A stretch of 64,000 bases of DNA from UBA4416 sp964541155 (GTDB lineage: Bacteria > Bacteroidota > Bacteroidia > B-17B0 > Aurantibacillaceae): positions 124,001-188,000 of the forward strand of contig CAZIPC010000001.1 in assembly GCA_964541155.1 (NCBI GenBank), in the 5' to 3' direction. A program made the translations under genes and the position numbers. The notes under the pieces are model-generated. The model was not told where the DNA came from, did no database searches, and saw only the letters and a list, made by a program, of their open reading frames with translations. Shown here piece after piece: positions 7,892 to 16,688 of this stretch (positions are counted from its first letter, which is position 1; the number at the start of each line of letters is the position of its first letter).

Positions 7892-9025
7892 TTATTCTTC
7901 GGTTTTGTTTTTTAATTGCATAAGTAAAGAGTATGCTCCTTGAGTAACTATTATTTTGTTTGATAAATTTTGTCCATTAATACTATTTATTTCCGTAAAA
8001 TTATTTTCAGAATTTCCTTTTTTTATTTCTAATAAATCAAACTCATAGTTGTTTTTTGAAACGAAGATATAATCTTTGCCTTCAAAACTTACGATGGCTT
8101 CATCATTAATAGATGCTACATTTTGAGTTTTTATTTCAATATCAGCATTCATGTACATTCCAGGATATAGAGTTTTATTATATTCTTCAAAATGACAATG
8201 TACTTCTGCACTTCTTTCTGAAGATAAATCCTGACTAATTAAAATTATTTCACATGGATATTTTATATTTAATTGATTGTTGTTGTATGCTAATAATTTT
8301 TGTCCAATAGAAAGTTTATCTAAGTCTTTCTCAAAAACTTTTAAGTTTAAATGAATGTCTTCTGGGTTAATAAGTTCAAATAATACATCAGAAGGATTAA
8401 CGTATTTTCCTATGTTAACATTTACTTTTGAAACAAAACCATCAATGCTTGAATAAACATTAATGTTTCTTGATAAGTTAGATTCGTTTAAGTTGTCTGG
8501 ATTTATATTGATTAATCTTAATTTTTCTGCTAATGCATTTACTGAAATTTTTTGAGTTTTATATTCCATTTCTGTTTGTTGAAATATTTTATCGCTACTA
8601 GCTTTACTTTGGTTTAATTCTTTTTGTCTGTTATATTCTTTTTCTATATAAAGTAATTTTGATTTTGCAGTTAAATAGTCCTGTTGTAATTGGATATATT
8701 GCTGATCTTCCATTGATGCAATGATTTCACCTTTTTTTACATGCATTCCTGGAAGTAGTTTAGTTGATTTTAGGAACCCTCCAAATGGTGTGCTAACTGA
8801 AACCATATTTTGAGGAGGAACATCTATTTTTCCATTTAACTTGATGATGGTTGATAATTCTCTTTTTTCAATTTTTCCTAGTTTGATAGTTGCATTTTTT
8901 AATTGAGCATCTGTTAAAACAATAGTTGTTTCAATTTTTGCTTGTTCCGTATTTAATTCCTCATGATTTGTTTTACATGATGATACTATTAATAGGGTTA
9001 TTATTGTAATAAATATTGATTTCAT
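7892..9025 (-). CDS. RND efflux periplasmic adaptor (CusB/CzcB-like) lipoprotein
   Basis: The 377-residue membrane-fusion subunit of a heavy-metal efflux pump, anchored in the periplasm. It has a lipoprotein signal (LLIVSSCKTN, Cys about residue 17), a lipoyl-like domain split around a helical hairpin (PFGGFLKSTKLLPGMHVKKG, then a helix at about 112-165), and a beta-barrel domain (NVNIGKYVNPSDVLFEL). The C-terminal domain has LYPGMYMNADIEI. It lies 3 bases after the pump gene, so the two are translationally close. I see no His/Met-rich N-terminal metal-binding extension like that of CusB, so the metal is undecided. Confidence 0.88.
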   Translation of the reverse strand: MKSIFITIITLLIVSSCKTNHEELNTEQAKIETTIVLTDAQLKNATIKLGKIEKRELSTIIKLNGKIDVPPQNMVSVSTPFGGFLKSTKLLPGMHVKKGEIIASMEDQQYIQLQQDYLTAKSKLLYIEKEYNRQKELNQSKASSDKIFQQTEMEYKTQKISVNALAEKLRLININPDNLNESNLSRNINVYSSIDGFVSKVNVNIGKYVNPSDVLFELINPEDIHLNLKVFEKDLDKLSIGQKLLAYNNNQLNIKYPCEIILISQDLSSERSAEVHCHFEEYNKTLYPGMYMNADIEIKTQNVASINDEAIVSFEGKDYIFVSKNNYEFDLLEIKKGNSENNFTEINSINGQNLSNKIIVTQGAYSLLMQLKNKTEE

Positions 9026-9028
9026 GAT

Positions 9029-12000
9029 TTATTTTGTAGTTAAATAATTAATTTGAATAATAATTTCGTTTAAACTTTTTACAGCATCCAAATAATTAGA
9101 TTGAATAGTAATTGATTGATTAGTTAATATTACCCATTCTAAGTAATTAATTTCGCCGTTATAAAATTGTTTATTAGCTGTTTCAAAAATTGTATTTGCA
9201 TTATTGAGCGCATTAGTCTCAAAATACTTAACAGTAATTAATTGATTTTGATATTGTTTAATTGCAGATTGATATTCGTTTTCTAGTGATTGTTTTTCTA
9301 ACATGAAGTTGTTTTCTGAAATAATTTTATGAATGTTAGCGGCATTAATTTTACTTTTTTGAGAACTGAAAAACAATGGAATGCCAAGGCCTAATTGAAT
9401 CGATTGAAATCTTGTGGATGCACCATAAATAGTATTGTCAGCTCCTGATCCTTTCATAGTCATATTGTAGTAACCTAAATTGATATCGGGTAATAATTTT
9501 GATGTTTCTAATTTTTTAGAAATAAATGCTATCTTTTTTTCTTGTTCAATAATTTTTAATTTTGGGTGTTGATTTAGCGATGAATTATCTGAATTTAATT
9601 TTAGATTCAATTTAAAGTTTGATGTTTCGGGAACCAATTTAGTGTTAGTATTTAATAACATTCTAAATTGTAATTCTAATATTTCTAAATCTTGATACAC
9701 TTGTTTGAGTTGAATAGCAATGCTTCCTCTTTGAGATTCAGCCATTGTTTTTTCTAAAATATTACTCTCTCCATTTAAAAAACGTAAATTAGATTTGTCT
9801 AAAAAAATAGCATAAATACTGTCGTTTATAAGTAATAATTTTTCTTTTTCTTTTAAATATAGATAGTTGTAAAAAGTTTGATATATCATCTTTTTAATTT
9901 CAAATTGTTTTAATGAAATACCAATTAACGAAGAGTTCCATTCTTCATTTAATATTTTTTTTTGATTAATGTATACAGTAGGAAAATTAATTGATTGCGA
10001 AATTCCCATTCTGTTATCATAGTAAATGCTGTTAATTTGACCATATTCGCCAATAATATTAGTTTGAGGGATATTGGTGGCTGTTTTAATTAATTTTTTT
10101 TGATAATCTGATTTTAATTTTTCGTTTTTTATCAATAAATTATTTTTTAAAGCAGTATCAATTGCGGCATTAATATTTATAGTAGTTTGTGAATTTGAAT
10201 TAAAAGCAATTAAACCAAATCCTATTACAAAAAGTTTGTTAGTTTTTAGTTTTAATTTTGAACTCGATTCGAAAATTATATATAAAGTAGGTAGTACAAA
10301 TAAAGTAAGAAATGTAGCAATCATTAAACCGCCAATTACAACAGTGGCTAATGGTCTTTGAACTTCAGCACCAGCTCCATTACTTATAGCCATTGGTAAA
10401 AATCCTAAAGATGCTACAAATGCAGTCATCATAACTGGACGAAGTCTTACTTTTGTTCCCATTAACACAATTCTCTGTAAGTTGTTTAACCCTTCTTTTT
10501 TTAGTTTATTAAATTCAGCTATTAATACAATACCATTTAATACAGCTACTCCAAATAAAGCAATAAAACCTACCCCAGCACTAATGCTAAAAGGCATTCC
10601 TCTCAATGCTAAAAAGAATATTCCACCAATAGCAGATAAAGGTATGGCTGAGTAAATAAGTAGTCCTTGTTTTATAGAGTTAAATGCAAAAAATAGTAAT
10701 ATGAAAATCATAACAAGCGAAACAGGTACAGCAATCATTAATCTTTGTTTGGCAGCATTTAAGTTTTCAAATGCACCTCCGTATGTTACATAATAACCTG
10801 AGGGAAATTTGATTTGTTTTTCTACGTTTTGTTGTAATTCGTTTACAATACTTTGAACGTCTCTTCCTTTTACATTAAATCCTACAACAATACGACGTTT
10901 TGCGTCTTCACGTTGTATTTGATTTGGGCCATTTTTTATATTTACATCAGCTAATTGATGTAATGGAATTTGAGTTCCTTGTGGTGTAGGGATTAGTATG
11001 TTTTTTATATCTTCTATGTTTTTTCTATTTTCATTATCCAAACGTACAACTAAATCAAAACGTTTTTCCCCTTCAAATACAAGACCTGTTGTTTGTCCTG
11101 CAAATGCTGTATTTATTACTTTATTGATGTCATTAATGTTTAAATTGTATTGAGCAATTGCTGCTCTATTATAATCAATAATTATTTCGGGCATTCCAGT
11201 TACAGGTTCTATATATAAATTTTTTGCCCCTTCAATATGATTGAGAAGTTCCCCTAATTTTGATGCATATAAAGCAAGTGTATCTAAATTTTCACCAAAT
11301 ATTTTACATACAACATCTTGTTTTGCGCCTGTCATCAATTCATTAAAACGCATTTGTACAGGAAATTGAAAACTCGTTGTAACTCCAGGAACATCAGAAA
11401 CGGCTTTGTTCATTTTTTCAGCTAATTCTGGAAATGTTTTAGCAGATGTCCATTCTTTTTTATCTTTTAAAATAACCATCATATCTGCTGCTTCCATAGG
11501 CATTGGATCGGTTGGTATTTCACCACTTCCAATTTTAGTAACAACTTTTATAACTTCAGGAAATTGTGCTTTTAAAATATGTGCTGTTTTTTGAGTATTT
11601 TCTATCGTTGTTTTTATGCTACTACCTGTTAATACTCTTGTTTCAACTGCAAAGTCTCCTTCTTCAAGAGCTGGTATAAATTCACCACCTAAAAATGAAA
11701 GGGTAGCAAGTGCAATAGTAAACAGGGATATTACAATTATTATAATTGTTTTAGGAAATCGAAGTGTTTTTGCTAAAGCATGTTGATAGGCTTTTTCGAT
11801 CCTTATCATTAATTTATCAGATAAATTTATTTTATGTTTTGTTTTTTTACTTAAAAATAAAGCACTCATCATTGGAATATAAGTTAATGATAATAAAAAG
11901 GCACCTAATAATGCAAAAGCTACTGTTTGTGCCATTGGCTTAAACATTTTTCCTTCAATGCCTTGTAATGTAAAAATAGGTAGGTAAACAACTAAAATTA

Positions 12001-13372
12001 TTATTTGTCCAAATACTGCACTATTCATCATTTTACTAGCTGATAGATTAACTTCGTTATCCATTTGCTGTTGGTTTAACTGATTAATATGTTTAAATTT
12101 TTTTCCATGTGAAAGTTGATGCATAACAGCCTCAACTATAATTACTGCACCATCAACTATTAACCCAAAATCTAAAGCGCCTAGGCTCATTAAATTTCCA
12201 CTAACACCAAAGGCATTCATTAAAATGATAGCAAATAGCATAGCTAATGGTATTACAGATGCAACTAATAGGCCTGCTCTAAAATTTCCAAGAAATAATA
12301 CTAATACAAAAATCACAATTAATGCTCCTTCTAGTAAATTTTGTTCTACAGTACCAATAGCATTGTTTACCATTTTAGTTCTGTCTAAAAAGGGTTCAAT
12401 AACAACGCCTTCGGGTAATGTTTTTTGAATTTGTTTAACCCTTTCTTTTACATTTTTGATAACATCACTACTATTAGATCCCTTTAACATCATTACAACT
12501 GCTCCAGATACTTCTCCTTTGTCGTTGTAGCACATTGCCCCATAGCGTGTTGCATATCCTATTTTAACGTCAGCAACATCTTTTATAAACAATGGAGTTC
12601 CGTTACTTGTAGATTTAATGGCAATATTTTTAATGTCATTTTCATTTCCAATTAATCCTTCGCTTCTTATAAATAAAACAGTTGGGCCTTTCTCTATGTA
12701 TGTGCCTCCAGTATTTTGATTATTTTGTTCTACAGCTTTAAAAACATCATTAATAGTGATGTTATAAGATTGTAATTTATTAGGATTGATGGCAATTTGA
12801 TACTGTTTTAATTTTCCTCCAAAACTACTAACTTCTGCAACGCCTTTTACACCTAATAATTGCCTTCTTACTAACCAATCTTGAATTGTTCTTAAATCTG
12901 TTTCGTTGTATTTATTTTCATATCCATTTTTTGTCCTTACTACATATTGATAAATTTCACCCAATCCAGTACTTACAGGTCCAAGTTCTGGATTACCAAT
13001 ACCTTGCGGGATTTGAGATTGTATTTTTTGTAATCTTTCGGCTACTTGTTGACGTGCCCAATAAATATCTGTTTCATCATTAAAAACAATAGTTACTAAC
13101 GATAATCCAAATCGAGAAAAACTACGAATCTCTTTTAAACCAGAAATATTATTATTTGCTTGTTCAATAGGAAATGTAATTAAACGTTCAATATCTGTAG
13201 CTCCAAAAGATGGAGCTACTGTTATTACCTGAACTTGATTGTTTGTTATATCTGGAACAGCATCAATTGGTAATTTGGTTATTTCATAAGTTCCGTATCC
13301 TATAAGTGCAATAACAAATAGTCCTATAATCAGTTTGTTTTTGATTGAAAAATCAATAATTTTATTTAGCAT
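9029..13372 (-). CDS. CusA/CzcA heavy-metal RND pump fused to a TolC-like outer-membrane efflux domain
   Basis: A 1447-residue protein. Residues 1 to about 1030 are a complete RND permease of the heavy-metal class: ELPIDAVPDITN near residue 31 (family: ..VDAVPDITNVQV), twelve predicted helices, and the proton-relay aspartates in LDFGLIVDGAVIIVEA (about 400-415). From about 1040 a hydrophobic segment, KLFVIGFGLIAFNSNSQ, looks like an embedded signal peptide. About 390 residues of outer-membrane efflux protein (two long helical repeats, paired strands) follow to the C-terminus. The adaptor gene is 3 bases downstream. The fusion therefore supplies pump and channel from one gene. Its metal may be Cu, Ag, Zn, Co or Cd; sequence alone does not decide. 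Confidence 0.93.
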   Translation of the reverse strand: MLNKIIDFSIKNKLIIGLFVIALIGYGTYEITKLPIDAVPDITNNQVQVITVAPSFGATDIERLITFPIEQANNNISGLKEIRSFSRFGLSLVTIVFNDETDIYWARQQVAERLQKIQSQIPQGIGNPELGPVSTGLGEIYQYVVRTKNGYENKYNETDLRTIQDWLVRRQLLGVKGVAEVSSFGGKLKQYQIAINPNKLQSYNITINDVFKAVEQNNQNTGGTYIEKGPTVLFIRSEGLIGNENDIKNIAIKSTSNGTPLFIKDVADVKIGYATRYGAMCYNDKGEVSGAVVMMLKGSNSSDVIKNVKERVKQIQKTLPEGVVIEPFLDRTKMVNNAIGTVEQNLLEGALIVIFVLVLFLGNFRAGLLVASVIPLAMLFAIILMNAFGVSGNLMSLGALDFGLIVDGAVIIVEAVMHQLSHGKKFKHINQLNQQQMDNEVNLSASKMMNSAVFGQIIILVVYLPIFTLQGIEGKMFKPMAQTVAFALLGAFLLSLTYIPMMSALFLSKKTKHKINLSDKLMIRIEKAYQHALAKTLRFPKTIIIIVISLFTIALATLSFLGGEFIPALEEGDFAVETRVLTGSSIKTTIENTQKTAHILKAQFPEVIKVVTKIGSGEIPTDPMPMEAADMMVILKDKKEWTSAKTFPELAEKMNKAVSDVPGVTTSFQFPVQMRFNELMTGAKQDVVCKIFGENLDTLALYASKLGELLNHIEGAKNLYIEPVTGMPEIIIDYNRAAIAQYNLNINDINKVINTAFAGQTTGLVFEGEKRFDLVVRLDNENRKNIEDIKNILIPTPQGTQIPLHQLADVNIKNGPNQIQREDAKRRIVVGFNVKGRDVQSIVNELQQNVEKQIKFPSGYYVTYGGAFENLNAAKQRLMIAVPVSLVMIFILLFFAFNSIKQGLLIYSAIPLSAIGGIFFLALRGMPFSISAGVGFIALFGVAVLNGIVLIAEFNKLKKEGLNNLQRIVLMGTKVRLRPVMMTAFVASLGFLPMAISNGAGAEVQRPLATVVIGGLMIATFLTLFVLPTLYIIFESSSKLKLKTNKLFVIGFGLIAFNSNSQTTININAAIDTALKNNLLIKNEKLKSDYQKKLIKTATNIPQTNIIGEYGQINSIYYDNRMGISQSINFPTVYINQKKILNEEWNSSLIGISLKQFEIKKMIYQTFYNYLYLKEKEKLLLINDSIYAIFLDKSNLRFLNGESNILEKTMAESQRGSIAIQLKQVYQDLEILELQFRMLLNTNTKLVPETSNFKLNLKLNSDNSSLNQHPKLKIIEQEKKIAFISKKLETSKLLPDINLGYYNMTMKGSGADNTIYGASTRFQSIQLGLGIPLFFSSQKSKINAANIHKIISENNFMLEKQSLENEYQSAIKQYQNQLITVKYFETNALNNANTIFETANKQFYNGEINYLEWVILTNQSITIQSNYLDAVKSLNEIIIQINYLTTK

Positions 13373-13413
13373 AGTTTGTTTAACTAATATTGTTTTAATG
13401 AAAACGAATAATC

Positions 13414-13431
13414 ATACGTTTATAAACGTAT
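13414..13431. promoter_or_regulatory. 18-bp perfect palindrome upstream of the RND pump gene (candidate operator)
   Basis: ATACGTTTATAAACGTAT equals its own reverse complement over 18 bases. It lies 42 bases before the pump ATG and 30 bases after the upstream small gene's stop, where a dimeric metal-responsive repressor or activator could bind. No regulator gene is adjacent. A function is inferred only from symmetry and position. Confidence 0.45.
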
Positions 13432-13460
13432 AAGATATTATAAATGAAAATTAAAAATAA

Positions 13461-13847
13461 TTAGCAATTTTTTGGTGGTTGCCAAATAGATGATAAATGA
13501 GCTGAAGTTAGGAATCCAGCAGAATAGTTATTGTAATTTTTTGATTTTAAAACTAATGGTTTTATATCAATGCACATATTATTAAATGTTATAAACCCAG
13601 CACTCAGTAAATTGTCACAATTGCTATGAGATTTAAAAGGTAGTTGTGAGTCCTTTGATTGATCGGCATCTCCATCATCGGTAGAAGAATAATGCATTTC
13701 TAAAAAAGTAATAAAGGTGGTTTTTACATTTAGTTTTTTATGTTCAATAAAGTGTTCAACTAATTGAGGTAATTTAAAAAACTCATGTAACTCAGTAACT
13801 GATACTAAGTAAATTGATAAAAATAATATTGGAATAAACTTTTTCAA
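13461..13847 (-). CDS. Small secreted protein leading the heavy-metal efflux set
   Basis: A 128-residue unknown with an N-terminal signal or anchor (KKFIPILFLSIYLVSVTE). It has a histidine-rich helix LVEHFIEHKK (about 29-38), an acidic stretch STDDGDADQSKDSQLPFKSH (about 55-74) with a nearby Cys, and a C-terminal SSIWQPPKNC. His, Asp and Cys suggest metal binding, but that is inference. From memory, similar small proteins with an LPFKSH stretch and a QPPK-C ending precede CusA-type genes in other Bacteroidota. The start is a TTG at 13847; no in-frame ATG exists before residue 51, and TTG preserves the signal. A TAcaTTTG box ends 5 bases upstream. Confidence 0.65.
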   Translation of the reverse strand: MKKFIPILFLSIYLVSVTELHEFFKLPQLVEHFIEHKKLNVKTTFITFLEMHYSSTDDGDADQSKDSQLPFKSHSNCDNLLSAGFITFNNMCIDIKPLVLKSKNYNNYSAGFLTSAHLSSIWQPPKNC

Positions 13848-13852
13848 TACTA

Positions 13853-13860
13853 CAAATGTA
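13853..13860 (-). promoter_or_regulatory. -7 promoter element 5 bases before the small secreted-protein gene
   Basis: An exact TAnnTTTG (TAcaTTTG) on the minus strand, ending only 5 bases before the TTG start. If used, the transcript would have almost no leader. Confidence 0.45.
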
Positions 13861-13926
13861 CGATTTATAATTAAATGATATACAGTAGTTTATTAATTAT
13901 CTGTTATATAATTCAAAATAATCATC

Positions 13927-14355
13927 TTATTTTTTGTGATTTACTTTTTTACAATCCGGAAATATAACAATATCACAAAGATCTGGTAAATCTTCTAGAT
14001 GTCCGTTTTTATCTTCGGCTTTCAGGTTTGTTAAACAAATTTTAGTGGCAAACTTCTTTTTTTTTGTCAAAAAATCAATTGTTTTTTTAGGAAATGTGTT
14101 ACCAATAATTGGTGCTTGATAAGATGTTTTGTCTTCTTTATAAAACACACAAAACGATTTAATTGCTTCTGGATATGGATTTCCATATTTATCAATAGCT
14201 ATTACTTTAAATTCAGTTTCATCAAAAACTGCTTTTAAGTATTGTTTTTCTTTTTCTATTTTAATGCTTTTTATATCTTCTTTTTCTTGCGAAACAGCTA
14301 TGAATGATATTAGATATAAACTAGTTATTAAACCGTAAAGTAATTTATTTTTCAA
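13927..14355 (-). CDS. Secreted protein of unknown function, 142 residues
   Basis: Not recognised with confidence. It has a signal peptide (about residues 1-23, ending IAVSQ), then a small alpha/beta domain with cysteines at SFCVFY, TKICLT, DLCDIV and PDCKK. The pattern of a Cys strand, GNTFPKK, ICLTNLKAEDKNGHLEDL loosely resembles the C-terminal domains of GldM-like proteins, but this is weak. The start is TTG at 14355, directly after the upstream gene's stop plus one more TAA; no in-frame ATG gives a signal peptide. Three bases separate it from the upstream gene, so the two are coexpressed. Confidence 0.55.
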   Translation of the reverse strand: MKNKLLYGLITSLYLISFIAVSQEKEDIKSIKIEKEKQYLKAVFDETEFKVIAIDKYGNPYPEAIKSFCVFYKEDKTSYQAPIIGNTFPKKTIDFLTKKKKFATKICLTNLKAEDKNGHLEDLPDLCDIVIFPDCKKVNHKK

Positions 14356-14358
14356 TTA

Positions 14359-14895
14359 TTAGTTATTTAATAGTGTTTCTATAAAATTAATAGAATCAAT
14401 TACGCTTATATTTGGCTCTTTTACCTGTTTTAATAGAGTAATAGCTTGTTTAAGTGTTGAGAGTTCTATTCCTGTCTCCATCTCCTTTATAACTGTATAT
14501 GCTTCAAAAGATACAAGAAAATCGTTACTACATATTAAATTTATAAAAAACAGATAGTCTTTACTGAAGTCTAATCCAGTTTCCCAACAAGCTGCTATAA
14601 TTAATGCTTTATGAGATGGATTTTTTGTTTTTGTAATGGCATTTAAAATAAATGATTGAGCGTTATTTTCTTTCAAATATTTTAAGGCATCATCTTTATC
14701 TTCTCTGGATGATTTATTACTTATTAAAATAGTAATAGCATCGGCGTTATTGGTGTCTTTTTTAGACAGACCTTCAGAGCCAATAATAATAGTAGAGTAT
14801 TCTTTTTCATCAAATAATTTTTCTGGATTTATTTCAGGAATAAGGTCTCCTTTTAAATCTTCAGGCAAATCGTTTATATTATTTTTATTATTCAT
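14359..14895 (-). CDS. Unknown 178-residue protein with HEAT/ARM-like helices
   Basis: Function not recognised. The first 55 residues are polar and probably disordered (NNKNNINDLPEDLKGDLIPE). The remainder reads as repeated helix pairs, such as REDKDDALKYLKENNAQSFI, then NPSHKALIIAACWETG and SNDFLVSFEAYTVIKEM, reminiscent of HEAT or armadillo repeats used for protein contacts. There is no signal peptide, so it is probably cytosolic. It is followed after 3 bases by the secreted unknown and lies 51 bases behind the LytTR regulator, on the same strand. It may be transcribed with that signalling unit. Confidence 0.55.
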   Translation of the reverse strand: MNNKNNINDLPEDLKGDLIPEINPEKLFDEKEYSTIIIGSEGLSKKDTNNADAITILISNKSSREDKDDALKYLKENNAQSFILNAITKTKNPSHKALIIAACWETGLDFSKDYLFFINLICSNDFLVSFEAYTVIKEMETGIELSTLKQAITLLKQVKEPNISVIDSINFIETLLNN

Positions 14896-14946
14896 TTTTT
14901 TATTTTTTACGAAGATACAATTTGTAAATTTTAAAAAATTATATTT

Positions 14947-15660
14947 TTATAAACTCATCATATCTTTTAACTTAACAGCTTGTCTTCTTGATATTTCAAT
15001 TTGCTGGCCACCTTTTAATTTTACCATTAAACCTCCATTAAACCATGTTTCAATACTTTCAACCCAACTTAAATTAATAATATGTTTTCGACTGGCTCTA
15101 AAAAATGATTTTTCGTTTAGTCTTTCTTCTAAGCTATTTAAACTTCTTAATATTAACGGACGAAAATTATCAAAATAAACTCTTACATAATTTCCTTCGC
15201 TTTCAAATAATCTTATATTACTCAATCTTACAAACCAAGTTTTTTCACCATCTTTAATAAATACTTGATCATTTTCAGATAGAGGAGTTGTATTTTCTTT
15301 TTTCTCAGAAGTTTCTTTTAAGCTTAATTTTTTAATGGTTTCTGCTAAACGCTCTGGAGATACTGGTTTAAGTAGATAATCATAAGCGTTTACTTCAAAT
15401 GCTTTAATTGCATATTCATCATATGCAGTTACAAAAACAACATCAGGTAAGGCAGAAACTTCTTCTATTAGTTCTAAACCTGTTTTTCCAGGCATTTGAA
15501 TATCTAAAAAAATAACATCTGGATTTAATTCAGCTATTTTTTCTTTTGCAGATTGTGCATTATTGCATTCTGCAATTACTTCAATTTCTTTATGAGCGGC
15601 TAACAAGTTTTTAAGTTCTTGTCTAGCCAAACGTTCATCGTCTATAATAATAGCTTTCAT
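14947..15660 (-). CDS. LytTR-family response regulator
   Basis: A 237-residue DNA-binding regulator. The receiver domain (1-120) has the acidic pair D7/D8, the phospho-acceptor D53 in FLDIQMPG, T78 and K98 in YDYLLKPV. The LytTR DNA-binding domain fills about 135-237, with FVRLSNIRLFESEGNYVRVY and RKHIINLSWVES. It probably controls genes through paired direct-repeat sites. It starts 2 bases after the histidine kinase gene, its evident partner. The unit also contains a membrane protease and a periplasmic peptidase upstream, which may be part of the same stimulus pathway. The target genes are unknown. Confidence 0.93.
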   Translation of the reverse strand: MKAIIIDDERLARQELKNLLAAHKEIEVIAECNNAQSAKEKIAELNPDVIFLDIQMPGKTGLELIEEVSALPDVVFVTAYDEYAIKAFEVNAYDYLLKPVSPERLAETIKKLSLKETSEKKENTTPLSENDQVFIKDGEKTWFVRLSNIRLFESEGNYVRVYFDNFRPLILRSLNSLEERLNEKSFFRASRKHIINLSWVESIETWFNGGLMVKLKGGQQIEISRRQAVKLKDMMSL

Positions 15661-15662
15661 TT

Positions 15663-16688
15663 TTAATTATAAATGGTTATTTTACTGATAACATTTTGGT
15701 TGTCTAAATTTTTAATAGAAAATTTGGAATTATTGTACAATAAATTTAAACGATTAGTTGTGTTTTTTATGCCAATCCCAGAATTTGAATTTAATTCAAA
15801 AGGTAATTGTCCCGTATTAATGATTTCAATATCTAAGTAGTTTTCATTTTTCATAGTTATAATGGTGATGACACCGCCTTGATAATTTTTACTTATTCCA
15901 TGTTTAATACCATTTTCAACTAAGGTTTGAATCATCATTGGTGGGATATTTAACAATAATGTTTTAGGATCAACATCAAAATAATAATTTAGTCTCTCTT
16001 CAAATCTAATGTGCTCTAGTTCTAAATAATCTTTTACTAATACTAACTCTTCTTCTAGTGTAATGAATTTGTTTTTATCCATCATAAGTGTATTTCTTAA
16101 AATATTGGATAATTGTGTAATGGCTAGTTTTGCTTTTTGTGGATTCTCATCAATTAATGCCCTTATGCTATTCATACTATTAAAAATAAAGTGAGGATTT
16201 AATTGAGATTTTAATTTTTGAAGTTCAACTTCTTTTGTGTTAGCTTCTAATTTTAATTTTTGTATTTCTGTTTTCTTATAGTTATCAAAAAAATGAAATC
16301 CAAAATAAATAATTGACCAAATCATAAATATTAAAAACACACTTAATATTTTTGATGAAGCAGCTATTAAATTAATTTCATTGTAGGAATGATCTAATAT
16401 TTTTGCAATACCTATATTGAAAATAAAGAATAATATAGACATTATTAGTGATGCTAATAAGGTAATAGGTACTTGTATATGTAAATTAAGATTTAATATT
16501 TTATATTTTAAAAGTAACTGCCTGTAAAAGTGAGTAATTAAAATACCTAGTGGAAACCAACATGTGAATAGAAGTATATCTTTAAAATTAGTATTGTAAC
16601 TTAATTTAAAAAAAAACATATTAATAGATACGTAAAACGCCCATCCAATTATTTGACAATACCAATATATATGTTTGTTATTATTCAT
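15663..16688 (-). CDS. LytS/YehU-type sensor histidine kinase
   Basis: A 341-residue membrane kinase with four predicted helices in residues 10-135 and no large periplasmic domain, then a coiled linker (EIQKLKLEANTKEVELQKLK). The His_kinase domain has the phospho-acceptor H166 in LNPHFIFNSMNSIRALI and an ATP-binding domain with LVENGIKHG (N259). It phosphorylates the LytTR regulator encoded 2 bases downstream. Its ATG directly abuts the stop of the M61 gene, an arrangement suggesting coupled translation. With such short loops outside, it probably senses a membrane state or a small ligand within the membrane. Confidence 0.92.
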   Translation of the reverse strand: MNNNKHIYWYCQIIGWAFYVSINMFFFKLSYNTNFKDILLFTCWFPLGILITHFYRQLLLKYKILNLNLHIQVPITLLASLIMSILFFIFNIGIAKILDHSYNEINLIAASSKILSVFLIFMIWSIIYFGFHFFDNYKKTEIQKLKLEANTKEVELQKLKSQLNPHFIFNSMNSIRALIDENPQKAKLAITQLSNILRNTLMMDKNKFITLEEELVLVKDYLELEHIRFEERLNYYFDVDPKTLLLNIPPMMIQTLVENGIKHGISKNYQGGVITIITMKNENYLDIEIINTGQLPFELNSNSGIGIKNTTNRLNLLYNNSKFSIKNLDNQNVISKITIYN

